Source of the DNA: Paraburkholderia sp. BCC1884
Lineage (GTDB): Bacteria > Pseudomonadota > Gammaproteobacteria > Burkholderiales > Burkholderiaceae
Assembly (NCBI RefSeq): GCF_900996225.1
Contig: NZ_CAAJGL010000068.1
Coordinates: forward strand, 992,001 to 1,056,000
Length of the DNA: 64,000 nucleotides
Direction: 5' to 3'
The notes beneath the pieces were generated by a model, which saw only the letters and a program-made list of their open reading frames with translations, was not told where the DNA came from and made no database searches. Position numbers and translations under genes: made by a program. How positions within the stretch are numbered: the stretch's first letter is position 1; the number at the start of each line of letters is the position of its first letter. Shown here piece by piece: positions 45,501 through 54,665 of the stretch.

Positions 45501-46832
45501 ATGACTGATTCTGCTGGCACCGTCGACATAGAAGCGCTCTATCGACGAATTGCATTTCGTATTCTTCCCCTATTATTAGTTGCCTACATCGTTGCGGTAA
45601 TTGATAGGGTAAATGTAGGCTTTGCTCAGCTTTACATGCGCACCGATCTGGGGCTTAGCGATGCCGTCTATGGGCTAGGGGCGGGCATATTTTTCATCGG
45701 GTATGTGCTCTTTGGGGTTCCAAGCAATCTCATCATGACGCGCGTTGGAGCTAGGAAAACGTTTTCCAGCATCATGCTTGGCTGGGGGCTGGTGTCGATG
45801 GCAATGGCCATGGTACGAACGCCTGGGATGTTGTATTTTCTACGGTTTCTCCTCGGCATGTTCGAAGCAGGGTTCTTTCCCGGGGTTGTGCTATATCTTA
45901 CGTTCTGGTTCCCTGCTGCGAAGCGGGCGCGCGTCACGTCACTGATCTTCGCCGGCGCGGCTTTGTCCGGAGTACTGGGCAGTTTGACGTCCGGGTTAAT
46001 TATGCGGTTCACCGGCGGGATATTAGGTTTAACGGGATGGCAATGGTTGTTCTTGATTGAAGGGCTTCCATCCGTACTGCTCGCGGGAATCGCCTGGCTT
46101 ACTGTCGCGGATAAGCCTGCCGACGCAAGTTGGCTGTCAGATAGTGAAAAAGTGGCGCTCGAGGACGACCTGAAACAACAGCGCGAGGTGGCGGGTGGGA
46201 AAGAACGCGCCTGGAAGCTAATATTGAATGTCAAAGTCTTGTTTTTGGTTGTAATTTATTTCTCGCTATCCTGCGCAGCTATGGCAATGAACTTTTGGCT
46301 GCCAATAATGATAAGTTCGGCAGGGGTGAAAAATGTCCTTGAGAATGGAGTGCTTAACGCAATTCCGTATCTCGCTGCGATGTTCGCGACCGTGGCCATT
46401 GCAAGGAGTTCGGATCGGTTGAACGAGCGTCGGTTTCATTACGCCGTTTGCGTTTTTGGGGCAGCTTTAGCAATGTCGCTGTTCCCGACCTTTATCGGAA
46501 ATCTCCCTATTGTCATAGTTTTGCTGACGATAGGAGAAATAGGGATAGTATCGGCATTTCCAATATTTTGGTCGGTACCACATCGTTATCTTGCGGACGA
46601 GGCAATTGCCGGAGGACTCGCAGTAATCAGCTGCCTCGGCCAACTAGGCGGTTTCGTGGCTCCTGCATTCATCGGTTGGATCAAGGCCACTACGGGAAGT
46701 TTGGACCTTGGTCTCTATGCGCTAACAGGCTTAATGGCTTTAGGTGCAACCTTGTGGTTTTGCATTGTTCGGAATTCGCCGGCGCCGAGTGAGCAACGCG
46801 ACCATGGGATGTTGACAAACCAACCGCGCTGA
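45501..46832 (+). CDS. MFS transporter, organic-anion (ACS) type
   Basis: A 443-residue 12-helix major facilitator of the anion:cation symporter type. Diagnostic parts are YIVAVIDRVNVGFAQLYM in helix 1, FGVPSNLIMTRVGARKTF in loop 2-3, and FLLGMFEAGFFPGVVLYL in helix 4. GGAG stands eight bases before ATG 45501. It is the last gene of the operon that starts at 39246 and is followed by a good hairpin. It would import the substrate acid across the inner membrane after passage through the porin. Confidence 0.9.
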   Translation: MTDSAGTVDIEALYRRIAFRILPLLLVAYIVAVIDRVNVGFAQLYMRTDLGLSDAVYGLGAGIFFIGYVLFGVPSNLIMTRVGARKTFSSIMLGWGLVSMAMAMVRTPGMLYFLRFLLGMFEAGFFPGVVLYLTFWFPAAKRARVTSLIFAGAALSGVLGSLTSGLIMRFTGGILGLTGWQWLFLIEGLPSVLLAGIAWLTVADKPADASWLSDSEKVALEDDLKQQREVAGGKERAWKLILNVKVLFLVVIYFSLSCAAMAMNFWLPIMISSAGVKNVLENGVLNAIPYLAAMFATVAIARSSDRLNERRFHYAVCVFGAALAMSLFPTFIGNLPIVIVLLTIGEIGIVSAFPIFWSVPHRYLADEAIAGGLAVISCLGQLGGFVAPAFIGWIKATTGSLDLGLYALTGLMALGATLWFCIVRNSPAPSEQRDHGMLTNQPR

Positions 46833-46870
46833 ACGTAGTCGAGTGCCGAAACTAGCAAACTGGTAGTTCG

Positions 46871-46899
46871 AACCGAGCGGCTGATCACTGCGCTCGGTT
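46871..46899 (+). terminator. Operon terminator
   Basis: AACCGAGCG (46871-46879) pairs perfectly with CGCTCGGTT (46891-46899) around an 11-base loop, 38 bases past the MFS stop. Only TTG follows, so the U-run is poor. Confidence 0.55.
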
Positions 46900-47199
46900 T
46901 GACCAGGGTGAATCCATAAAAAATGGCAGAACTGGCCAAACCTGATCGATCTCCTCAGATTAGGATGCAGCGACTGCAAGTGCAAAGCATTAGGACTCAG
47001 GTACGGCATCGGTTGCTTTGTTTGCGTATCCTTGGCATCGCTATAGATGACTTCTGTAATGGGCTTCACCTTCGGAATTGTCTTCAACCGTACATGACTG
47101 GGGAACCCCAGTTCGCTGCAGGCCTGTTTTTCCGGCCTACGTTCCGAACCTCTACACCGGTTGGAGTTGTATTCACTAGCCTGGTTGGGCTAATCGACG

Positions 47200-48080
47200 A
47201 TCACAGTCGGTTGCCAGCGATGAGGCAGAAATACCGCGATGTCGCCGGCCCTGTGGGTCGGCGGTCGCGTTACGATGTCCTTCATCTAGGCATGCGGGGC
47301 GTGGCCGTTGATGTTTGCCTGCCGTATCAGGCTCATGATGGCGGCAGCGCGTTGGCCTGCGCGTGGTGAGTCGCCGAACAACCAGTTGGCCTTGGTGATA
47401 GCCCATGGGCGAATCTGGTTTCGACTCCGTCGTTATCTAGGCACGTGCCGATCATCGAGATAGCGCGTGACCGCCTCCCAGCACTTGAGGGTTTAGTCGA
47501 GCGCCTTCTTAATCTCTGAACTTTCCGAAACCAGATTGCGCGGCGGCACCATCCATTCATAGAGTGCATCGCACACCGGTTTGGCCCGGCATTGCCGAAT
47601 CTTGCGGCGCTCTTCGGCGCCCAGGACAGTTGCGTCGCGCTCGATTTCGTGGAGCGCAGCGAAGTACGGCATGGGCGGTCCAGCGACCTGACTGCTGTGA
47701 TTGGCGTACAGTTCGAAGAGCTTACGCCTCGAGTGCGCGGCACATCCAATTTCAGTAATGCCCTGCTCGATTCCGGCCTTGTACCCGCTATAATCGTCAC
47801 ATACCAACGTGCCATGCTGGCCGGCAAGGAAGGTGCGGGCATGTTCGCCTGCGAGGCCTGTCGGCGAAGTCATAGACCACTGCACACGGCTCGCTGAAGT
47901 GCTCGACGTGCATGATTTCCGGCGCAATCGGACAACGTGCTGATTTATGCGCCCTCGGATCGGCGACACCCGATGCCAGAGTATATGATCGAGCGTCGGA
48001 CATATCTTGGGCGAGATATCTGGCGAGTGCTGGAGAGGATTGCGAGTTCGGTTGCTGTCGAAAACTGTGCACCTCCAGTT
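47200..48080 (-). mobile_element. IS66-family transposase (tnpC) remnant
   Basis: Minus-strand fragments in several frames carry IS66 transposase text. Between about 47500 and 47900 it reads EHARTFLAGQHGTLVCDDYS, GYKAGIEQGITEIGCAAHSR, RKLFELYANHSSQVAG, then EERRKIRQCRAKPVCDALYE. The conserved end FLPHRWQPT lies near 47210-47240 in another frame. Frameshifts and small deletions break it and no terminal repeats were found. It separates the two catabolic regions, and may mark the junction where one was inserted. Confidence 0.82.
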
Positions 48081-48561
48081 AGACGTCGCCGCGAAATTGA
48101 GCTAATCGCAGTCCATCAGTTGACTGCTGCAGAGAAAACTACACCTTTGCCTGCACGCGCCTGTTGAGACGCAGCAGGGCGTGTCGATGCTTCAGTCTTC
48201 GTGTCCGAGAGAGCTATCAGTAGATGCCCGTGTAGGAAAACCAACTGACGAGCGCGCAGGCGAGGCTCCTCTAGCCTATATACGACTCAAAGGCTCGGCG
48301 ACAATCTACTGCAGCTCGTTCTAGCTATCCTTGCTCCTGAAAAGCGAGCGTCCTAGTTCTCTGTTTCATTTCGGAACCGGAATGGTCTACGGCGTAGTTC
48401 TCTGTCGGATCCCTCGAGCCTCGGCAGTCCTATTTCTTCGCGCTAACTCCTTGAATGGCGTCGGCCCCGAAAGCAGCGTCTTGTCCCGCTTATTTCTATC
48501 AAAACCGTCACTATAGATAGGAGACTTGTTTCTCGAGTACGGCGCCTCAGTACTTACTGTC
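48081..48561. other. Intergenic gap, no gene recognised
   Basis: Short frames only; no recognised domain or repeat other than the hairpin that follows. Confidence 0.4.
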
Positions 48562-48602
48562 GGGCAGCGGCCATTCAGGGGAACCCTGAATGGCCGCTGC
48601 CC
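48562..48602 (-). terminator. Very strong hairpin after the NHL-repeat gene
   Basis: A perfect 19-bp inverted repeat (48562-48580 and 48584-48602) with a 3-base GAA loop, nine bases past the stop of the minus-strand gene. No U-run follows, but stem stability alone should block or protect a transcript. Confidence 0.65.
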
Positions 48603-48610
48603 TAGCAGCG

Positions 48611-49561
48611 TCATACCTTCGTTAACTTGCGCAAAACACGCACGCGCTCTGGCTTCTCTCTACCCGGCAAGACCATTTCCCATGCGCCGTAGGAAACTTC
48701 TCCAAGATAAATGTCGCCGTGGGAATCAGTTGCGATACCGTGAGGGGCGATGAACTGATGAAGCTCCGTTCCAGCGCCATTGTCCCCAAGGCGAGCCAAA
48801 ACGTCTCCTTCACTGTTCAATATGCTTATTCGCGGGCCCAAATTGGGATACGACAATGTAAACGGGTGGTTCGGCCCCAGTTCACCCACATAGAAAAGCG
48901 GGGATTCGCCGGCACTCCTGCAGAGTGCGCATGGACGGTGCATACCGTGATAAGAGGTCTCGTATTTTCCATCGCCATCGAAAACCTGGATGCGGTGATT
49001 CTCACGATCTGCGACATAAACCCAACCTTCTTCGTCAGAACACAGGTTGTGGGGGAGGTAGAACTGTCCGGCCGAACTGCCGCATTCACCCCATGACTTC
49101 TCTAGTTTGCCGTCCGGTGTGTATTTATGAATGCGAGCATTCATATAACCGTCCGAGACGTAAATGTCACCCCTTGGAGAAAGTGCCGTATGGGTACAGC
49201 GATTGAAAGGCCGGCCACTCATAAATGGAGACGATTCGCCGGGCGTGCCAAGGGTCAAGAGCAACTTGCCCTCGGGTGTAAATTTGCGCACCGTATGATC
49301 AGAAGCGTCGGTGCAATAAATCATACCGTCTCGACCAATATCGATACCGTGAGGCGCCTGGAAGGTGTCTTCGCCCCAAGCTCGCAAGAAGCGACCGTTG
49401 CGGTCGAAAACAAGCATCGGATGTTCACCGCGGTGGAAAACATAGACTTGGTCATTGTGGTCAACACCAATCGCGGCAACGTCACCCATCTTCCATCCGT
49501 CCGGTAACTCGCCCCAATCGGCGACTTCGTAGACAAATTCACCTTCACCCAATTTCGTCAT
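48611..49561 (-). CDS. NHL-repeat beta-propeller protein (peptidylglycine alpha-amidating lyase-like)
   Basis: A 316-residue six-bladed beta-propeller of NHL repeats. Blade ends such as APHGIDIGRDGMIYCTDASD, LPHNLCSDEEGWVYVADREN and APHGIATDSHGDIYLGEVSY repeat at roughly 50-residue spacing. The family includes the peptidyl-alpha-hydroxyglycine lyase domain, which uses histidines between blades to hold metal; several His (HPML, APHG, CTHT, LPHN) fit that pattern. No signal peptide is present, so it acts in the cytoplasm. Such proteins occur in bacterial catabolic clusters with unproven lyase or lactonase roles. The gene is single, followed by a strong hairpin. Confidence 0.82.
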   Translation of the reverse strand: MTKLGEGEFVYEVADWGELPDGWKMGDVAAIGVDHNDQVYVFHRGEHPMLVFDRNGRFLRAWGEDTFQAPHGIDIGRDGMIYCTDASDHTVRKFTPEGKLLLTLGTPGESSPFMSGRPFNRCTHTALSPRGDIYVSDGYMNARIHKYTPDGKLEKSWGECGSSAGQFYLPHNLCSDEEGWVYVADRENHRIQVFDGDGKYETSYHGMHRPCALCRSAGESPLFYVGELGPNHPFTLSYPNLGPRISILNSEGDVLARLGDNGAGTELHQFIAPHGIATDSHGDIYLGEVSYGAWEMVLPGREKPERVRVLRKLTKV

Positions 49562-50300
49562 CGCCTAATGTCCTTATCTGGTTCACTAAAAAGTGGTCGA
49601 TCTTCGGGGTGATCGGGCAACCTTGAAACGTGGCATCCGATCGTCACTTGCAAGCTCTTTCCCGAGAATCCCTCGCCCTTACGTTTCATAAGTCGCATAG
49701 GTAGAGTTATGATTGTATCGACGGGTGGCCCACGCTTAATTGCCGAACTTTGCACAACTGTTGTCTATAACTAGAGGTATGTTGACCCTACGTGATTTTC
49801 AGTGGAGCTAGCGAAAAGACACGGAATCAACCGGGAGCATCGGTAAATTTACCAATGGACGATGAAAGCATGGCGCGAAAATTGGAGGCCGAATCATGGC
49901 GTGATTCCCGCGTGGTTCGAGGCTCCTGTGGGAGAGTGGCAAACGACGTGATAAATTCTGTTTCATCGTCCCGCGGGCGTTGTGTTCTCTGACAAAAGAT
50001 GGCTGCTTTGCAGATCCGGGCAGCGAAATCAGCATAGAGCAAGCATTCATGTCCGCGAGATCGACGTGTACTACTCGTATGTCGATCTACGGAGCAGATT
50101 CTCAAGAGGCTGCTGATTCACCTGGTCGGTGACATCTCGGCATTGCCATCTTGTCGCTGGCAGTCATCCGTGATCACGATTTAGTTCCGTTGCTCAAGAC
50201 GCGCTTGCTGAGTGCCTACGGCTCGCTCGGAGACCAAGACGGCTCGGCTTAGTGAGAAGCGTTTCCTGGCAGGAAGGATGAGTCGTGCGCGAGCTGTGCA
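49562..50300. other. Intergenic gap, no gene recognised
   Basis: Broken frames only. Text around 49800-49920 (VELAKRHGIN) faintly recalls an insertion-sequence orfA helix-turn-helix, but is too weak to call. Confidence 0.4.
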
Positions 50301-51224
50301 TCACGCAACTGCGAAATGTGGCCGGATGGCCGTATCGGTTCGTGGCAGCCCCATCATGTGCCTCGCCTCGGCGGGCGTCGCGATTTCGTAGTCCATTTCT
50401 CGAAGGATTCGCACCGTACGCTCGACCAGCTCGACGTTTCGCGCGAATTGCCCTTGGCGATAGTACAAATTGTCTTCGAGGCCTACGCGAATAATTTGCC
50501 CGCCCAGAAGCAGAGAGTTCACGCTTGCGGGTAACTGCGCGGGTCCGATACCGCTGACACAGAAGATGCTATCTCTCGGAAGCAGATCGACCATGTACTG
50601 AAGTGAACGCGGGTTGTATGGCATCGCGTTCTGGAAGCCCCGATGTGCATTCATCACCATGTTGATAACGTACGGAGGCTCGTCCAACCCCAGTTCGATG
50701 AGTGACGTCACATCCTGAACGATATGTGTCGGACTAAAGACTTCCCATTCGGGTTTGATGCCGCGGCTCTTCATCTCTTCGGCGAGAATGCGGCAGCGCG
50801 AAGGCGACGTGTTGAACAAAAGTTCCTTGCCGCCGAAGCTCGCGACAAAGGTGCACGCGTCCAGTGTGCACATTTCGGCGCCGGCTTCCATGCCCTTCAG
50901 ACGTTCTTCCCAGACCGTGTCCCACATGCCGCCTTCAATTGGCTGGATCATGTCGCCATGCACACCGCCACCCGTGGAATTGTTGATGACGATGTCGCAT
51001 TTCGCGCGTATTTGCTCGTTAATGCTTCGATAGATATCTGCATTGCACGTCGCTTGTTCGTTTGGCAAGCGCGCGTGCACGGCCACGACACTTGCACCAG
51101 CGTTGTAACAATCGTAAACGTCACGGGCAATCTCGTCGGGCTGCGTTGGCAAGTGCGGATTTTGTTCCTTGAATGCCATGCCGCCTGTTGGGGCAACCAG
51201 CACGATGACTTTGTTTGAGGCCAT
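50301..51224 (-). CDS. BKACE-family enzyme (3-keto-5-aminohexanoate cleavage enzyme-like)
   Basis: A 307-residue zinc TIM-barrel of the beta-keto acid cleavage family, which condenses a beta-keto acid with acetyl-CoA to give acetoacetate plus a CoA ester. The opening VIVLVAPTGGM, the DIVINNSTGGG strand and the late IIRVGLEDNLYY (glutamate ligand) are typical. The metal site normally begins HxHxR; here the residues are AVHAR (codon GCC at the first position), so one zinc histidine is replaced by alanine. ATG 51224 has AGGAG seven bases upstream; the longer frame to 51380 is not family-like. It lies between the NHL gene and the Rieske oxygenase, all on the minus strand but separated by gaps. 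Confidence 0.86.
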   Translation of the reverse strand: MASNKVIVLVAPTGGMAFKEQNPHLPTQPDEIARDVYDCYNAGASVVAVHARLPNEQATCNADIYRSINEQIRAKCDIVINNSTGGGVHGDMIQPIEGGMWDTVWEERLKGMEAGAEMCTLDACTFVASFGGKELLFNTSPSRCRILAEEMKSRGIKPEWEVFSPTHIVQDVTSLIELGLDEPPYVINMVMNAHRGFQNAMPYNPRSLQYMVDLLPRDSIFCVSGIGPAQLPASVNSLLLGGQIIRVGLEDNLYYRQGQFARNVELVERTVRILREMDYEIATPAEARHMMGLPRTDTAIRPHFAVA

Positions 51225-51939
51225 GAGAAGTCTCCTGATAATGTGAATCGAGGGAAGCACGCCGCGCCGTAAGTCAGAGAGAGCCAGACCGCAAGACCGC
51301 CACGTTTTTTCGCTAGCGGAATGCCCTCGGGCATCGGCAAGCCCAAAGCAGCAGAGCAAGCCGCTCGAGAACGTCGGCATGCCTTTGAACTGGAAGAATC
51401 GGTGCTAACTTTTCGGCGGAGCGGTCCAATCGAGGCTCGACATGACGTAATCCGACGGGAGGCCGTTGAGTAAGCCAGCCATGCGTCGTTGGCCAAAACT
51501 GCTCCATAGCGACGCCGCGAAGCGCACCCGGGTGGCGGCAGGGGAGTGATTAAATTGTGCCAAAGAAAAGGTTCCAGCGAGAAGCGCAACACGGAGATTG
51601 ATGTCCAGCGTAGCGATTGTCGGAATTTCCATCTGGGTCAATCTCCCTGCGTTCGTTTCCACTCCGCTTCGATTGCTGACTTTGAAGTGGACCAATGCCG
51701 TCCTTCACCACCCCTTTTCAGCAGACACCCAAGTTGATACTGTCGGCTCCAGCGATCGTGCGAATCTCCTTGGTCCGATTGACCATCGTGAGATCCGCTT
51801 GCGTCAGCTCTGGTGGACATCCTCCACCATCTGCAATCCACCCTCGATTGCTCATCGCCGGCTAGGACGTTCACTGCTAACGTTGCCAACAAGATCTCCC
51901 TCGAGATTTGACTGTCAGTGGTGTAGGGTCCAATTTCCA
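51225..51939. other. Intergenic gap, no gene recognised
   Basis: Open frames on the minus strand at 51313-51695 have no recognisable fold and may be decayed. No terminator was seen. Confidence 0.4.
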
Positions 51940-53001
51940 CTAATTGGCAGTTACTGCCGGCGCACGCACGGCCTCTTCTTCGCGAATCATTTTATCGAGC
52001 CGACGTCGAATTCGGACCGCCGCCCCATCCCCCTGAAGCAAGACCGGCTTCATCGCCCAAAATTCACGCCCCCCCATGTTTTCTTGCAGCGCCTGCAGCA
52101 GCCGCTCGTCTTGGTGCACGAAAGCATATTCGGTCCCAGCACGAATTTCATCGTCAAGTGTTGCGTTGTCCAGCTCGAAGTTGCGACAGATCGCCCAGAA
52201 ATAGTGCGAAGTTGTTGAGGTTTCTGGCGTAACTAAATGGATATTCCGCGTCTCGAGGCCGCCTTCCCGGGGATCACCCTCCAGACTGACGCCCGTTTGT
52301 TGAGTAATCGCGGTTGGAACGTCCCACCGCGACTCTGCCCAATGGTCCATAAGTCCAGAATAGTCACCACGGGTGCGGCGCCACATCATGTCGAAGATTG
52401 GAGGCGGCGGGGTGCCTTGTGCGAACCTCGTCGCGGAGATGCCGCCGTTCTCCTCGGTGACGACCTGTTTGGCGCTAGAAAGCCCAGGCGCGGACAGCAT
52501 ATCCGGATGGACAACCAAAAGGTGCGCGAGATCCACCAAATTGTCCGTCATATATAAATAATTGGAGCGGACATGAAGATAACCGGTCACTGGACGGTAA
52601 AGATCAGGAATCTCCAGCGCGGAAAGTTTTGGGATGAGTTGCGCGTCTTCCCGATCGAGGTCGCCCATCCAAATCCAACTGATGCCGTACTTTTCGACTA
52701 TCGGGAATTTTCGCACGCGTGCCGCGTCGGGCGTTTGACCATCGAGATCAGGGTTAAATACGCATCGGCCGTCTGTGTTGAATCGCAATCCGTGGTACGG
52801 ACACTCGATGACTTCATCAATGACCTTTCCCAAATGCAACGGCGCAAACCTGTGTGGACACATGTTTTGTAAAGCAACGACTTGCCCGCTGGAAGTGCGA
52901 AAAAGCACAATATTCTCTTCAAGAATTTGTCTGCGCATCGGCGTAGCGGAGATTTCGGAACTCCAAGCGGCGGCATACCAAGTGTTGCGCAGTGCATGCA
53001 T
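51940..53001 (-). CDS. Rieske non-haem iron oxygenase (vanillate O-demethylase-like)
   Basis: The oxygenase component of a two-component Rieske system, 353 residues. The Rieske cluster is held by Cys48, His50 (CPHRFAP) and Cys67, His70 (CPYHGL). The mononuclear iron facial triad lies in DNLVDLAHLLVVH. It adds oxygen to, or O-demethylates, an aromatic acid or similar ring. ATG at 53001 starts the usual MHALRNTWYAAAW of VanA-like enzymes. Its reductase partner is on the other strand at 53700, an unusual divergent layout: vanAB-type genes are more often side by side in one direction. The specific substrate is not readable. Confidence 0.92.
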   Translation of the reverse strand: MHALRNTWYAAAWSSEISATPMRRQILEENIVLFRTSSGQVVALQNMCPHRFAPLHLGKVIDEVIECPYHGLRFNTDGRCVFNPDLDGQTPDAARVRKFPIVEKYGISWIWMGDLDREDAQLIPKLSALEIPDLYRPVTGYLHVRSNYLYMTDNLVDLAHLLVVHPDMLSAPGLSSAKQVVTEENGGISATRFAQGTPPPPIFDMMWRRTRGDYSGLMDHWAESRWDVPTAITQQTGVSLEGDPREGGLETRNIHLVTPETSTTSHYFWAICRNFELDNATLDDEIRAGTEYAFVHQDERLLQALQENMGGREFWAMKPVLLQGDGAAVRIRRRLDKMIREEEAVRAPAVTAN

Positions 53002-53699
53002 TTGTTGTCTCCTTGTGTTTTAGAAGTGCGGCGTCGAATGATATATAAATCTTGCCGAGCAGCGAGTCAAAAAAAGTAGGCTGAATACGTTTTCTGCCTA
53101 ATGAATTTTGTCATGCTAACTACAGCGAACGGTTTTGCGCAGGTCGTTCGTCGGATAGGGAACCGAAGACGCGTTCATCATCAACCCGCTTTCCTTCATG
53201 AGCGGTAGAACTGGAATGCTAGTGAGCGCCCAGAGTTTTCGCCACGATTCTTGACGCAAAACACTTGTGCAATTTTGCTCCGTCAGATTGGGGCTAAGAT
53301 CAGCAGGGGCACATGTCGGTGACTTCCCGGCTGGGGGCTGCAAAGAGGTTGTCATCCAAAAGTATCATCCGCGTTTGGCGGGTTGTGGAGCACGGTATTG
53401 ACAATATGCGGGGTGCTGAGCCAGCGGCGTTCAAAGAGCCCTGTGACAAAGGACGCAAAGCTCGGTGGTGACTTCAAGGATGGCCATAGGACGACGAGGC
53501 CTTGAAGTTGTCTACGATGATGAATCTGCTTTGCAGACCGGGCGGTTAGCGTGCGTCGACACAGACGGTTGGCGTGAAAGCGGGCTTTATCCGTAGCGTA
53601 TGGGAAGGAAGCTGCTTTATGGTTAATGGGAAGGCATTGAAGGGATTCCGAAAACCTCTCGTGTGGATTGGATGATGCAGCGCGAAGATTAAAGGCATA
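53002..53699. other. Divergent control region between oxygenase and reductase
   Basis: About 700 bases that must contain both promoters. An AT-rich stretch (ATATATAAAT) lies near 53040. A minus-strand frame at 53116-53355 has no recognised domain. Confidence 0.4.
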
Positions 53700-54665
53700 A
53701 TGAATAAAATTGCTTCCAAAATTGATGTGAGGGTTGTACGCAAGTGGGCGGAAACGGCTGACATTTGTGGTATCGACCTCGCCGATGAGCGAGGCGGTAT
53801 GCTGCCAGAATTCTCTGCCGGGTCACATATCGACTTGCATTTGCCGGGCGGCCTGATTCGCCAGTACTCGCTTTGCAACCACCCGAGTGAGCGTTATTAT
53901 TACCGTATCGGCGTTCTACGTGATCCAAATTCTCGAGGCGGTTCACAAGCCGTGCACGACCTGGTTCGCGAAGGCGACGTTGTTTCCATTAGCATTCCGC
54001 GGAATCACTTCCAGTTAACGCCGGCGTCGCGTTACTTGCTGTTTGCGGGTGGTATCGGTGTTACGCCCATTGTTTGTATGGCAGATGTCCTTTCGCGAAA
54101 AGGTAGCGATTTCACCTTTCATTATTGCGTCCGGTCGGCAGATCGGATGGCTTTCGCTAAACGTATCAAGGATCCATCCTTTCGCAATAATGTACGTCTC
54201 CATTTTGACGATGAGCCGCTTCAGCAGAGACTCAGAATAGAAGAAATTTTGGCAGAGGAGTGCGTTGATACGCATCTATACGTATGTGGGCCAACGGGTT
54301 TTATAAGTTGGATTATAGACGCGGCGAAATGTGCCGGCTGGTCAAGCGATCGACTTCATTTTGAGCATTTTACGCCTGCAGTTGCGGCTGGGAATGCCGC
54401 GAGTTTCGAGGTTGAGCTGGCAAGTAACGGGCGGATATTGTTGGTTCCAGCGGAGAAAACAGTCGCTAAGGTGCTGCATGAAAACGGCATCAATCTGCCG
54501 GTGTCTTGCGAGGCTGGCGTATGCGGCACTTGTCTCACGCGCGTCCTTGCGGGTGAGCCAGATCATCGTGATATCTACCTTACCGAAGAGGAGCGTGCAC
54601 AAAACGACCAATTTACGCCTTGCTGCTCACGGTCCTTGTCGTCGCGTCTTGTCCTTGATCTTTAG
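53700..54665 (+). CDS. Rieske oxygenase reductase component (VanB-like, FMN/FAD + [2Fe-2S])
   Basis: A 321-residue reductase that feeds electrons from NAD(P)H to a Rieske oxygenase. The flavin motif RQYSLCNHPSE, the nucleotide site FAGGIGVTPI, CGPTGFISWI and the C-terminal plant-type ferredoxin (Cys270, 275, 278 in CEAGVCGTC and a last Cys near 308) give the complete class IA layout. AAAGG lies a few bases before ATG 53700. It is transcribed away from the oxygenase with a 700-base gap, so the two genes can be separately controlled. The protein is very likely the partner of the Rieske protein at 51940-53001. Confidence 0.92.
   Translation: MNKIASKIDVRVVRKWAETADICGIDLADERGGMLPEFSAGSHIDLHLPGGLIRQYSLCNHPSERYYYRIGVLRDPNSRGGSQAVHDLVREGDVVSISIPRNHFQLTPASRYLLFAGGIGVTPIVCMADVLSRKGSDFTFHYCVRSADRMAFAKRIKDPSFRNNVRLHFDDEPLQQRLRIEEILAEECVDTHLYVCGPTGFISWIIDAAKCAGWSSDRLHFEHFTPAVAAGNAASFEVELASNGRILLVPAEKTVAKVLHENGINLPVSCEAGVCGTCLTRVLAGEPDHRDIYLTEEERAQNDQFTPCCSRSLSSRLVLDL

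Noticed and set aside
49800-50190. Possible insertion-sequence orfA trace (VELAKRHGIN and following text)
   Set aside because: Only one short helix-like match, broken frames and no repeats; too weak to call.
53116-53355. 79-codon minus-strand frame between the Rieske genes
   Set aside because: Looks mildly protein-like but matches no family I can name and has no start signal.
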